Below, piece after piece: positions 8,241 through 16,331 of a stretch of 64,000 nucleotides of DNA (the first letter of the stretch is position 1; every line of letters starts with the position of its first letter). Both the position numbers and the translations under genes were made by a program. Origin of the DNA: Acidobacteriota bacterium (GTDB taxonomy: Bacteria; Acidobacteriota; Vicinamibacteria; Vicinamibacterales; UBA8438); assembly GCA_009838525.1 (NCBI GenBank), contig VXRJ01000002.1, positions 19,395 to 83,394 of the forward strand. The letters run 5' to 3'. The notes under the pieces were generated by a model, which had not been told where the DNA came from, did no database searches, and was given only the letters and a program-made list of their open reading frames with translations.

Positions 8241-9551
8241 TCAGCGCAGCAGATCCCGCATCAACGCGCCAACGGCTCCCGCCGGATCGGCCACGTTGAA
8301 CGGAAAGCACGCCATCTCCAGATCGAGATCATCCGGAAATCGGAAGATGAGCGGGTGGTGAAACTCCGTCGTCCTCGGATAGAGCAGGACGACACGTGGG
8401 CAGCGGTATCTCTTCCCGTAGGCGAAGAGCTGGTACGCATCTTCCTGGCTGACGCCATGGTTGGCAGCGCGGGGATCAAGACGCTTCCATTTCGCATCCA
8501 GAATGAACCGGACCTGCCTGCGATCGCTCAGGACGATATCCGGCTTCAGCCAAAAGGCTTCCCTGCCCGCGCCGTCCTTCGCTAGAGCCCGCATCGGCCC
8601 CTGAGCACGCACCGTGAAGTCGCGCTGATGTCGTCGAATGGCAGCCGTTACGAAGTCCTCGAACACGTCCTCCATCGGAAACAGCATCGCGCGATTGACG
8701 TGCGGCCCGGCGAACGTAGCGAGACCCTGCCCAAACAGGAACAATCCGACCCACGGCATCACCGCGTCGTAATGTCGCATCGACCGGTCCACGCGATGGC
8801 GCGCCCAGTCATCATCCAGGTTTCTCGACGATGGCACATCGGAGAATACGACGCGTAACTGTTGCACCCGTTGACGGTTCGCGGGATGGCGAACGATAGC
8901 CGTGAGCCGTCGTAGCGCGAGGTGGATAAGGCGATTCGCGGGTCGGTCTGCGGTGAACTCGTCGTACCCGACGTAGAAGCGGGAGCGATCGACCAAGTTC
9001 TCGCGGATGTGCGGCGGGAACAGGATCCGGCCCCGCAGACAAGCGAGATTTGCCTCCTGCGTCCGGTACGCCCGGGCGAGGCCACGCCGGGTGAGCAGAA
9101 CGACGCTCGTCAGGAACAGATGGACGAACGCCTCGAACATGTCGAAGCGCTGAATCGCGCGGATGCTTGCACCGTCAAGCTCGGCTTGCCCGAGGCCGCG
9201 CCAGTCCCGCAGCATCGTCAGGAAGACCCGCCGGGTGTTTTCATCCCCGCTGGTCATGGAATCAGGAGGGCCACCCGGCTGCTCGCCGAGGTGTCCGGTC
9301 GTACCGCCCCTGTCGTGCGAGAGATCGACCTTCGGCAGAATCTCGATCACGGTTCCGCGGCGCGTTTCGATGACGCCGACATAGTTCTGTGCGTGGAGGC
9401 GACCGTTCCGGAGTGCGAGAACGGGTCGCCACTGATCCTGTTTTTCGGTCGGCTGCGTGAGCGCGAATCTCTCCAGATCACGCTGTTCGTCCTCACGCAA
9501 TCCGGTCAGCGCCTGGTGCTCCTGAACCACCAGCACGCGCGGGGCTGGCAT
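8241..9551 (-). CDS. mcrC: McrC-like subunit of a McrBC restriction system
   Basis: This 436-residue protein has the McrC layout: an N-terminal beta domain with 'NYVGVIETRRGTVIEILPKV', a helical middle ('FDMFEAFVHLFLTSVVLLTR', 'GYDEFTADRPANRLI'), and a C-terminal PD-(D/E)xK nuclease. The nuclease residues are visible as Asp in 'LKPDIVL' and Asp-x-Lys in 'FILDAKWKR'. McrC supplies the cleavage activity of methyl-directed restriction and stimulates the McrB GTPase. It starts 2 bases after the mcrB stop, so the two are translationally coupled. Confidence 0.9.
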   Translation of the reverse strand: MPAPRVLVVQEHQALTGLREDEQRDLERFALTQPTEKQDQWRPVLALRNGRLHAQNYVGVIETRRGTVIEILPKVDLSHDRGGTTGHLGEQPGGPPDSMTSGDENTRRVFLTMLRDWRGLGQAELDGASIRAIQRFDMFEAFVHLFLTSVVLLTRRGLARAYRTQEANLACLRGRILFPPHIRENLVDRSRFYVGYDEFTADRPANRLIHLALRRLTAIVRHPANRQRVQQLRVVFSDVPSSRNLDDDWARHRVDRSMRHYDAVMPWVGLFLFGQGLATFAGPHVNRAMLFPMEDVFEDFVTAAIRRHQRDFTVRAQGPMRALAKDGAGREAFWLKPDIVLSDRRQVRFILDAKWKRLDPRAANHGVSQEDAYQLFAYGKRYRCPRVVLLYPRTTEFHHPLIFRFPDDLDLEMACFPFNVADPAGAVGALMRDLLR

Positions 9552-9553
9552 GG

Positions 9554-11752
9554 TCAGGCGCTCGGTGCCGCTATTCCGTCTTCCGCTGACGCCTTCGTCT
9601 CGTAAACTGCCCGGTACGCTGTCGGGGAGATCCAGCGGCCGTCATCGTCTGGCAGTAGGCTGTACACGGCGCGATCGGCATCCACCAGATCCCGTCTGAC
9701 CAGCTCTTCCGGCGGCTCCGATACTTGGACGAACTCGTTGTCATTGAGAACCGCGCGGATCTTTGCCCAGTCGTCGTAGAAGTACTCCTGCAGCAGCGGA
9801 ATGATGCGGGTCCGGAACATGCTGGCGAGGGCCGGCAGTTTGTCGACACCCAGAAAGTACGTGTGCCCGATCTGGTGCTCCCGGTCCAGCAGGACCGCGA
9901 TGCGCCGGTTCATGGCGGCCAGAAGCTTGCGACAATCGACACCGTCCGCGTTCGCGCTGACGCCAGGATGGAATGGGTCCGGCATCATCTCCACGAACAC
10001 GAACCGCCGGCGGAGCGCAGTGTCCAAGAGAGCGATGGATCGGTCTGCGGTGTTCATCGTCCCGACCACGTGCAGGTTCGCCGGCACGCCGAATTCCGCC
10101 TTCGAGCCGGGCAGCGTCACCCGCGCTTCGTCGTCCTCGCCAATCCGCTTCGAGTCTTCGATCAGGGTGATCAGTTCGCCGAAGATCCGGGCGATGTTGC
10201 CGCGGTTGATCTCGTCGATCACGAGCACGTAGCGCTGGTCCGGGGCCTGCTTGGCGCGATCCACGATGTGCCGGAACACGCCGCGCGACAACTCGTAGCG
10301 GACATCCCCACCGACATCTTCGTTATCGGCCGGTTCAGCCGCGCCGCGGCTCGTGCTGCCAACCAGAACGGGCCGAATGCCTTCAACGAAGTCCTCGTAG
10401 GTGGTGTTCTGCGTGAACGTCACCATCTCGATCCGTCCGGCTTCTCTATGCTCATCGAACCGGCGCTTAACGCTGTCGCGATCCTCGTGCGTCACCGCAC
10501 CAACTGCTAGGTCCTCGACGATCGCCACCGCGCGCGTAACCGTGTGCCACGTCTTTCCGGTACCGGGCGGACCGTAGAGGATCTGGTTCAGAGGATGCGT
10601 AGTACTTGGGTCGACCGGCCCATTACGATCGCGTATTGCCTCGTCGGTCAGCGTGAAGGTCGGCCGGTACGCGGTAGCTTGACGAAATGCCCGGTAGGTA
10701 GCTAGGTGAGGATTGACCTCCGAGAAAGCCACCCTATCGGTCTGGGTGCCTGGGACGAAATCAGCTTCAGACTTGTTGATCCAGTACACGTGAAGTCTGC
10801 TCTTCTCGTTCAGTCCATCGGTTTCGGCATAGTCATTTCGATGGACGATACCGATTGCACGCCCTTTCCGGACGCCAGTACGTACCAGGATGACGTCTCC
10901 CCGAGAGGGTTCCGTCAGCGGATACGGCGCGCCCCGACCATCGCTGCCAGCGGCCGCCGTCTCCCAAAGGCCCGTGTCCCCTGCCTGCCTCGACGAGTCG
11001 GTGTACACCGCGTTGCTCCGGTCGAAGTCCTCCCAACGATCGCTGCCATAGGCGTTCGTGCTGATCTGGAAGAACCTGGATTCGGGTTTCAGCAGCGGTG
11101 AGGTGGACATGTAGTGGCTGTACAGGAACGTGTTGAGCTCGCACCCACGGCATCCGGGGAACGTCCGCTTGGCATTGTTCAAGGCTGCCATGAATCCGTC
11201 GTAGTCACAGCCCTTCAGGTTCGTGTCCTTGTTTGCGGGGACGAGCTGCAACGCATCTACCGGCACGAAGTAGTTCGGGTTGATCAGGTACAGCGCGTGG
11301 GTCAACTTTACTTGTGCGACGAACTTGATCTTCAGGACCTCTCGAAAGGTAGTTGGGTCGATTCGCGGCTCGTCCGTGATCGCCTGTCCAAACAGACGCC
11401 AGAGCAGCTCCGGGCTGAAGTTCCTACTGTCATGGAACACAGCAATTGCAACTGCAGGCGGCACGGGGAAAAGGTAGAGGTCGTCGTTCTCCAAGTCGGG
11501 AAGGGGAGCTGTCAACTCAAAGCACGCCGTGACGCTGGGATAGACGCGCGGCCGCTGGTACCGCGTGTTCTTCTGAGCCAAGGTGTAGATGAACGAGAAC
11601 GGATCGATGCCCCGATCTCCGTGCTTGAGCAGTTCCGGCTCCCCGTTCCAGTCCACCTGCTTGGCCTTCTCGAACAGCGAAGTCTCACCACCCTCCGCGA
11701 TCCGCTCGGTGAGCTCTCGGAACCAGCGCGCCCAATCGTAGATTTCCCTCAC
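9554..11752 (-). CDS. mcrB: McrB-like AAA+ GTPase of a McrBC restriction system
   Basis: This 732-residue protein starts at GTG 11752. The C-terminal AAA+ motor begins near residue 390: Walker A 'LYGPPGTGKT' (392-401), 'VLVIDEINRGNIARIFGE', and the McrB signature 'GTMNTADRSIALLDTALRRR'. Residues 1-230 are an unassigned recognition region. Residues about 240-350 ('GDVILVRTGVRKGRAIGIVH', 'LHVYWINKSEADF') resemble a PUA/EVE-like fold, which in McrB relatives reads modified bases; this is tentative. GTP-driven translocation with McrC would restrict modified foreign DNA. Confidence 0.88.
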   Translation of the reverse strand: MREIYDWARWFRELTERIAEGGETSLFEKAKQVDWNGEPELLKHGDRGIDPFSFIYTLAQKNTRYQRPRVYPSVTACFELTAPLPDLENDDLYLFPVPPAVAIAVFHDSRNFSPELLWRLFGQAITDEPRIDPTTFREVLKIKFVAQVKLTHALYLINPNYFVPVDALQLVPANKDTNLKGCDYDGFMAALNNAKRTFPGCRGCELNTFLYSHYMSTSPLLKPESRFFQISTNAYGSDRWEDFDRSNAVYTDSSRQAGDTGLWETAAAGSDGRGAPYPLTEPSRGDVILVRTGVRKGRAIGIVHRNDYAETDGLNEKSRLHVYWINKSEADFVPGTQTDRVAFSEVNPHLATYRAFRQATAYRPTFTLTDEAIRDRNGPVDPSTTHPLNQILYGPPGTGKTWHTVTRAVAIVEDLAVGAVTHEDRDSVKRRFDEHREAGRIEMVTFTQNTTYEDFVEGIRPVLVGSTSRGAAEPADNEDVGGDVRYELSRGVFRHIVDRAKQAPDQRYVLVIDEINRGNIARIFGELITLIEDSKRIGEDDEARVTLPGSKAEFGVPANLHVVGTMNTADRSIALLDTALRRRFVFVEMMPDPFHPGVSANADGVDCRKLLAAMNRRIAVLLDREHQIGHTYFLGVDKLPALASMFRTRIIPLLQEYFYDDWAKIRAVLNDNEFVQVSEPPEELVRRDLVDADRAVYSLLPDDDGRWISPTAYRAVYETKASAEDGIAAPSA

Positions 11753-11815
11753 CCGTTACCTCCGCTCGTGATGATATCCGCGACACTCCCTGCAGCGGCG
11801 GCGCCCGGGTGAGGG
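11746..11815. repeat. 10-bp inverted repeat between mcrB and a divergent secreted gene
   Basis: CCCTCACCCG (11746-11755) and CGGGTGAGGG (11806-11815) are perfect inverted copies 50 bases apart. The first covers the mcrB GTG start codon and the second lies 42 bases before the ATG at 11858. A shared operator or a long stem is possible; function is unknown. Confidence 0.4.
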
Positions 11816-11857
11816 TGGGGTAAGATGGGCTCTCGGGCCATTCTGAAAGGAGCTCAG

Positions 11858-12529
11858 ATGAAGAACAAACGAATCCAGTGGGCGGCTGCGGCGGTCTTCG
11901 GTGCGTTGGTTCTGTCCGGGCTATCGGTCATGGCCCAGCAAGAGGAGGAGCCACCGCCGATGGGCTTCTTCGTCACGAGTACCGGCGTCGGCGACGGCGC
12001 CAACCTGGGTGGCTTGGACGGCGCGGACGCCCACTGCCAGTCGCTGGCGGCCGCGGCCGGCTCCGGCGACCGCACCTGGCGGGCCTACCTGAGCACGCAG
12101 GGCCCCGGAGCGGTCAACGCACGCGATCGGATCGGGGAAGGGCCGTGGGCGAACTCGGAGGGCCTCGTCATGGCCACCAACGTCGACAGCCTGCACTACG
12201 ACAACTCCAACTTCAACTGGACCCACTCGCTGGACGAGAACGGCAACCAGTTCGCATCCCGCATCGACGGGGACCCCGACTTCACGGAGCACGACGTGCT
12301 GACCGGCACACAGATGGACGGCACGGCGTTTCCGGCGGGCGATGACCGCACCTGTGGCAACTGGACCAGCAATAGTGACGGCAGCGCCATGCTCGGCCAC
12401 GCCGACCGCTATTCCTTCACGACGCCGGGTTCGTCCTGGAACACCGCCCACCCGTCACGCGGTTGCTCACAGGACAATCTGGTGGCTACGGGCGGGGCCG
12501 GCCTGTTCTACTGCTTTGCCGTCGACTGA
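11858..12529 (+). CDS. secreted DUF1554/endostatin-like lectin-type protein
   Basis: ATG 11858 follows a strong ribosome site (GAAAGGAG) and gives 223 residues with a signal peptide ending 'SVMAQQ'. The mature part begins 'GFFVTSTGVGDGANLGGLDG' followed by 'ADAHCQSLAAAAG', the pattern of bacterial DUF1554/endostatin-like secreted domains. It has paired cysteines (DRTCGNW, SRGCSQDN, LFYCFAV) that could form disulfides. Such domains are suspected to bind glycans or surfaces; no enzyme motif is visible. The gene diverges from mcrB. Confidence 0.7.
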   Translation: MKNKRIQWAAAAVFGALVLSGLSVMAQQEEEPPPMGFFVTSTGVGDGANLGGLDGADAHCQSLAAAAGSGDRTWRAYLSTQGPGAVNARDRIGEGPWANSEGLVMATNVDSLHYDNSNFNWTHSLDENGNQFASRIDGDPDFTEHDVLTGTQMDGTAFPAGDDRTCGNWTSNSDGSAMLGHADRYSFTTPGSSWNTAHPSRGCSQDNLVATGGAGLFYCFAVD

Positions 12530-12585
12530 TGGACGCTCGATGAGAGGGCGACGCGGCGGCGTCTCGCCAGTTCTGGAGAACCCCG

Positions 12586-14100
12586 ATGAAGCCACCGTCA
12601 GCGTTGCGTAACGGGGCCGTCGCCGCGGCGCTTGCACTCTTCCTGCACGCCGCAGTTCCGCTTCACGCGCAACAGCCGCTCGCGGACGATGACGGCGTCG
12701 CCGACGCCCTCCATCTGTTGAATGTCTGGATGGATGCGGCGCAGGCTTACCGGGGCATACCCGGCGCGTCGCTCTCGGTGGTGCACGACCAGGAGGTCGT
12801 CTGGGCGAAGGGCTACGGGTATGCCCACGTGGAGCGGGAGGAGGCCGCGACGGCGGAGACGATGTACTCCATCTGCTCCATCTCGAAGCTCTTCACGTCG
12901 GTCGGCGTGCTGCAGTTGCGCGACCAGGGCAAGGTCGACCTCGACGATCCGGTGGGGAAGCACCTGGAGTGGTTCGAGATGCGGGACCAGGATCCGGAGG
13001 AGGGCGCGATCACGGTCGAAGGGCTGCTGACGCACACGTCGGGTCTTCCGCGCGAAGTGGGCGTTCCGTACTGGACCGGTCCGGACTATCCCTTCCCGAC
13101 CCACGAGGAGATCGTCGCGACGGTGTCCACCCAGTCGATGCTGTATCCCCCGCGGACCTACTACCAGTACTCGAATCTGGCGCTGACGCTGGCTGGCGAG
13201 ATCGTGGCGGCCGCGTCCGGGCGCGCCTACGACGACTACATCCGCGCGAACATCCTCGACCCGCTCGGGATGACCAGCACCTTCACGGACCTGGAGGACC
13301 GGTTCCGGGGAAACCGGCTGGCGAGCGGCTACACCCTGCGCGGGCGGGATGGCAAGCGCCAACTGGTTCCGGACTACTGGGTGCGCGGCATCAGCCCCGC
13401 CGCCGGGTTCATCTCGACGGTTGAGGACCTGGCGCGCTTCGCCTCGTGGCAGTTCCGCGTGCTCGATGGAGACGATGAGCTGCTCGACCGTAACACGCTG
13501 CGCGAGATGCACCGCGTGCACTGGCTCGAACCGGATGGCGAAACCACTTATGGCCTGGGGTTCTCCGTGTGGAAGTCGGACGGAGACACATTCGTCGGAC
13601 ACGGGGGTTCCTGCCCCGGATACCGCAGCCATCTGCTGCTGCGTCCGCAGGACGAGATTGCCACGGTGTTCATGACCAACGGTCAGGGCGTGAATGCCCG
13701 CCGGTTCGCGCAGACCGCCTACGACATCGTAGCGCCCGCCCTCCGCAAGGCGGCCGGGAAGACCGGCGGCGCTGGTGCTGCCGGTGAGTCCGCTGCGAGT
13801 TCGGGGGGCCGGGAAACGGCGGCTCGGGAGGCGCTCACGCCCTTCACCGGTACCTACCAGCGGCCTCTCGGCGGAGAGGCCGCGGTGCTCATCCGGGAAG
13901 GCGAACTGCAGGTACTGCCGCTTCCCACCGACGATCCGCTGGAAGCGCTCACCCGCCTCCGCCACATCGAAGACGGCACCTTCCGGCGGGTGCGCGACGA
14001 CGGCGAACTCGGGGAGGAGTTCGTTTTCGAGGAGATGCCCGACGGACGCATGCTGATGTGGCGCAACGACAACTACAGCATTCGCGAACCGGGCATCTGA
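12586..14100 (+). CDS. serine beta-lactamase-like hydrolase, exported
   Basis: This 504-residue protein has a signal peptide ending 'LHAQQ'. Class C-type motifs are present: S-x-x-K at Ser98-Lys101 ('SICSISK'), Tyr-Ser-Asn in 'YYQYSNLALT', and His-Gly-Gly in 'VGHGGSCPGYRS'. A C-terminal extension of about 130 residues with a beta-rich domain ('FTGTYQRPLGGEAAVLIREG') is common in esterase-type members. These enzymes act as esterases, D-peptidases or amidases, and resistance cannot be inferred. GGAG before the ATG supports the start. Confidence 0.88.
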   Translation: MKPPSALRNGAVAAALALFLHAAVPLHAQQPLADDDGVADALHLLNVWMDAAQAYRGIPGASLSVVHDQEVVWAKGYGYAHVEREEAATAETMYSICSISKLFTSVGVLQLRDQGKVDLDDPVGKHLEWFEMRDQDPEEGAITVEGLLTHTSGLPREVGVPYWTGPDYPFPTHEEIVATVSTQSMLYPPRTYYQYSNLALTLAGEIVAAASGRAYDDYIRANILDPLGMTSTFTDLEDRFRGNRLASGYTLRGRDGKRQLVPDYWVRGISPAAGFISTVEDLARFASWQFRVLDGDDELLDRNTLREMHRVHWLEPDGETTYGLGFSVWKSDGDTFVGHGGSCPGYRSHLLLRPQDEIATVFMTNGQGVNARRFAQTAYDIVAPALRKAAGKTGGAGAAGESAASSGGRETAAREALTPFTGTYQRPLGGEAAVLIREGELQVLPLPTDDPLEALTRLRHIEDGTFRRVRDDGELGEEFVFEEMPDGRMLMWRNDNYSIREPGI

Positions 14101-14144
14101 GCCGCCCGTATCCGCCGCGCGACGTTCTAGGGGACGCCAGTCTT

Positions 14145-14245
14145 CTAGCTCAAATGCCGGATCTCGACGTCGCCCCAGTGTCGATCTAGGTACTCGGCCA
14201 CTGCCTCGCACTCTTCTTTGTGAAGCCGATGGTCACTAGTCTCAT
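14145..14245 (-). pseudogene. remnant of a second DUF488 gene (internal deletion)
   Basis: ATG 14245 overlaps the TGA of the upstream DUF488 gene (ATGA) and encodes 'MRLVTIGFTKKSA', the usual N-terminus of one DUF488 branch, before running into a stop. In another frame ending at 14145 the sequence reads 'HKEECEAVAEYLDRHWGDVE' and then 'IRHLS', matching the usual DUF488 C-terminus. The roughly 100 codons expected between are missing and the join is out of frame, so this is a deletion remnant. Confidence 0.6.
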
Positions 14246-14855
14246 GACTGCAGGTCCACTGTTTCGCCGGAGGCGCCTTCGTCCACGTAGGCAATCCGTG
14301 CGGCTTGTGCGGCGTACGCTTGCTCGATCAGTTCAACCCGTGAGAAGAACAGGTTCGGTTCGGCCATGCCGAGCCGAGCCAACAGGCGGTCCACAGTCTC
14401 GTCGTGCGGTTCGAGCCTGCCATCCGCGAGGATGTGTGCGACATCCGTTCCGCGTCGCAACAACTCGCGCCCGACCAGGATCGTTCGGTGGCAGTCAATC
14501 GGGTCCTTCTCTGCGCACATGAGCGCCACTCGGTAGTTTCGTGCTTCCTGCACTACGCGGTCCAGGCCGCGCTTGAACAGGACGGTGCGAGCCAATCGCG
14601 CGTACTGAATCCGTCCGTCTTCGTAGCAGGCCGGATCCTTCGACCGCACGCCTAGTTCGCGCCCGACAAACACGTACCGAATACGGTGCTCCCGCAGGGC
14701 GTCCGAAAACGTCTCCCGATTGAACTGCGGGTTGAACGGCTGTACGGTGCCGAGCGGACGTCCGCAACCGTGGTGACGCCATGCTCTTGAACCAGGGCCA
14801 CGAAGTCGGCCATCGGGTGCGTCGAGTGGCCAACCGTCAATACGGACGTGCTCAT
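14242..14855 (-). pseudogene. DUF488 protein gene with a one-base frameshift
   Basis: From ATG 14855 (GGGGAG upstream) the frame gives 'MSTSVLTVGHSTHPMADF' and 'HGVTTVADVRSAPYSR', the canonical DUF488 start. It then shifts. The family sequence resumes in the neighbouring frame as 'FNPQFNRETFSDALREHRIR' and continues to 'MCAEKDPIDCHRTILVGREL' and the stop at 14242. A single missing T near 14738-14742 (minus-strand CGTTCAAC where CGTTTCAAC is expected) explains the shift. It could be a true mutation or an assembly error. The gene sits between two other broken genes, joined to both by ATGA overlaps. Confidence 0.8.
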
Positions 14856-15067
14856 CTGGGGCTCCCCGAACACTCGACGATTGCGGCAATGAGCTTGATC
14901 CACAAGTGGTATTCCGCACCATGATGACGGAAACGGCCCTGCACGCGTCTCTTTCGGTTCCCGAACGCTTCGCCGGGTGCAAGAACAGCAACCGTCATAC
15001 GACTCACTGTTGCAGCTCCGGTCTTGACCCAGTACTGCGCAGGATCGAGCAACGAGTTCTCCTGTTC
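14852..15067 (-). pseudogene. remnant of a dual OB-domain-type gene
   Basis: An open stretch reads 'EQENSLLDPAQYWVKTGAAT', 'VSRMTVAVLAPGEAFG', 'RFRHHGAEYHLW' and then 'KLIAAIVECSGSP' before a TGA that overlaps the DUF488 ATG (ATGA). I recognise the motif order from dual OB-domain proteins found beside DUF488 genes, but the N-terminal half and the region between 'HLW' and 'KLIAA' are absent. There is no convincing start codon; the frame runs up in-frame to the stop of the lipoprotein gene at 15101. A pseudogene is the best reading. Confidence 0.5.
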
Positions 15068-15079
15068 AGTGAGAACTCG
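15053..15079 (-). terminator. hairpin downstream of the lipoprotein gene
   Basis: CGAGTTCTC (15053-15061) and GAGAACTCG (15071-15079) form perfect 9-bp arms around a 9-base loop, starting 22 bases after the lipoprotein stop codon. The T run is poor, so it may be a terminator or an mRNA-stabilising hairpin. Confidence 0.4.
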
Positions 15080-15100
15080 TCGAGGGCAGCGACAAACCCG

Positions 15101-15565
15101 TCATTGAGGCGTGAACCGGAAAGTCCCGGTGTGGGCCATGGCGCAATCGCGTGTCTCCCACGTGCCCTCCATCCGCGTGGTGGTAGCGATCGCCACCACC
15201 ATGGAGATCGAGCATTCCGCCGTATCGTACGGCTGAAGCGTCAGGATCGCCGTTGATCCGGCGACCGTCCCGGTCAGGGTGCCGGACCTTGTTCCATCAG
15301 CCTCGAATACCGTCCAGAAACCGCTGAGGACGAAACCGGTCTGGAGCAACGTCAACGTTGCTGTCCTGAACTCCGTAGACAGGCTGCTGAACCATCCCAG
15401 CCAGGTTCCATTCAGCGACGGACCCGATGGGGCGGTTGGAATGGACGGGCCGAACTCGCCGCAACTGCCGGCCAGGACGGCCAACAGGACCACAGACCGC
15501 AACCAGCGCGTCCACAGGCCGACCGCGCCGAGGATCCCGCGGGGCTTTCCCGTCGATGTGGGCAT
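15101..15565 (-). CDS. putative lipoprotein of unknown function
   Basis: The 154-residue product has an N-terminal hydrophobic segment and a lipobox 'VLAGSC' with Cys35 as the acylation site. The mature part is Ser/Thr-rich and beta-type ('SLNGTWLGWFSSL', 'RSGTLTGTVAGSTAILTLQP', 'MEGTWETRDC'), with Cys pairs late in the sequence. No family is recognised; similar small lipocalin-like lipoproteins are common in acidobacterial genomes. It lies 4 bases downstream of the reductase-like gene and may share its transcript. Confidence 0.65.
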   Translation of the reverse strand: MPTSTGKPRGILGAVGLWTRWLRSVVLLAVLAGSCGEFGPSIPTAPSGPSLNGTWLGWFSSLSTEFRTATLTLLQTGFVLSGFWTVFEADGTRSGTLTGTVAGSTAILTLQPYDTAECSISMVVAIATTTRMEGTWETRDCAMAHTGTFRFTPQ

Positions 15566-15569
15566 GTTC

Positions 15570-16331
15570 TCAGAGCACTCCAGGGATCACGGCCTTGCGT
15601 CCCGCTGGATAGTCTGCGAACCGTTCCCGATACCACCGGTGGTGGCTGAGCGCCCTGGGGACGAGGTTGGCCGCCGTGTACGTGAAGAACGCGAGCCCGC
15701 CCAGCGACCACGTGGCCAGCGCCCACCCGAACCATTCCAGCAACTCCCCTAGGTAGTTGGGGCAGGAGACGTAGCGGAATGCCCCGCCGCGCGGGATGAA
15801 GTATCCAGTTCGGCCGGGCTTGCGCAGGCCGAGCAGGATGTTGTCCGAGTGGACATTCAGGGTCAGGCCGGCCGCGAAGAGGGCCAGCCCAGCCAGGAAA
15901 CGCGGATCTCCCAGCCACGCGGCGCCGTATTCCGCGAACTCCGAGATGAAACGCGCGTTGACGTACGCGTTGACCGCGTTGAAGGCGAACCCGGTGCCCA
16001 CGACCGCAATGGGCATCCTTTTGCCCGCAGTTCGCGTCCGAAGGGAGTAGACGAAGGTCCGGTGCAGGTAGTGGCATTGCCAGATGCCGAGAAGGACCAG
16101 GGGAACCGGCTGACTGGCCGCCCCTCCCACGAAGTAGATGGCCGCGAAGAGGGCGGTCGCGGGAAGTTCCATGACGACCCACCCGGCCCGGTTCGACATT
16201 TCCGGGCCCCAGCCGCGCCCCGAATAGTGCCGTCCGTACGGCGCGTTAAGACGTAGCAGGCTCACGAAGGTCAGGACCGCCATCGCGAACACGGCCCACA
16301 CGAGCGCCCCGTGGAATGTCTGCTCAGTCAC
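15570..16331 (-). CDS. 3-oxo-5-alpha-steroid 4-dehydrogenase-like membrane reductase
   Basis: GTG 16331 overlaps the sirtuin stop (GTGACTGA) and gives 253 residues. There are about six hydrophobic segments, and the C-terminus carries the steroid 5-alpha-reductase signature 'FRYVSCPNYLGELLEWFGWA', followed by 'HHRWYRERFADYPAGRKAVI'. The family reduces enone double bonds of steroids or polyprenoids with NADPH in the membrane. Substrate is unknown; a lipid or isoprenoid is likely. A longer in-frame ATG at 16373 lies inside the sirtuin gene and is less likely. Confidence 0.85.
   Translation of the reverse strand: MTEQTFHGALVWAVFAMAVLTFVSLLRLNAPYGRHYSGRGWGPEMSNRAGWVVMELPATALFAAIYFVGGAASQPVPLVLLGIWQCHYLHRTFVYSLRTRTAGKRMPIAVVGTGFAFNAVNAYVNARFISEFAEYGAAWLGDPRFLAGLALFAAGLTLNVHSDNILLGLRKPGRTGYFIPRGGAFRYVSCPNYLGELLEWFGWALATWSLGGLAFFTYTAANLVPRALSHHRWYRERFADYPAGRKAVIPGVL

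Noticed and set aside
12586..14100. antibiotic-resistance beta-lactamase
   Set aside because: The motifs are shared with esterases and peptidases and the C-terminal extension points to those; resistance is not supported.
12598..14211. 537-codon open frame antisense to the serine hydrolase
   Set aside because: No recognisable motif; the sense strand has a signal peptide and all three catalytic motifs.
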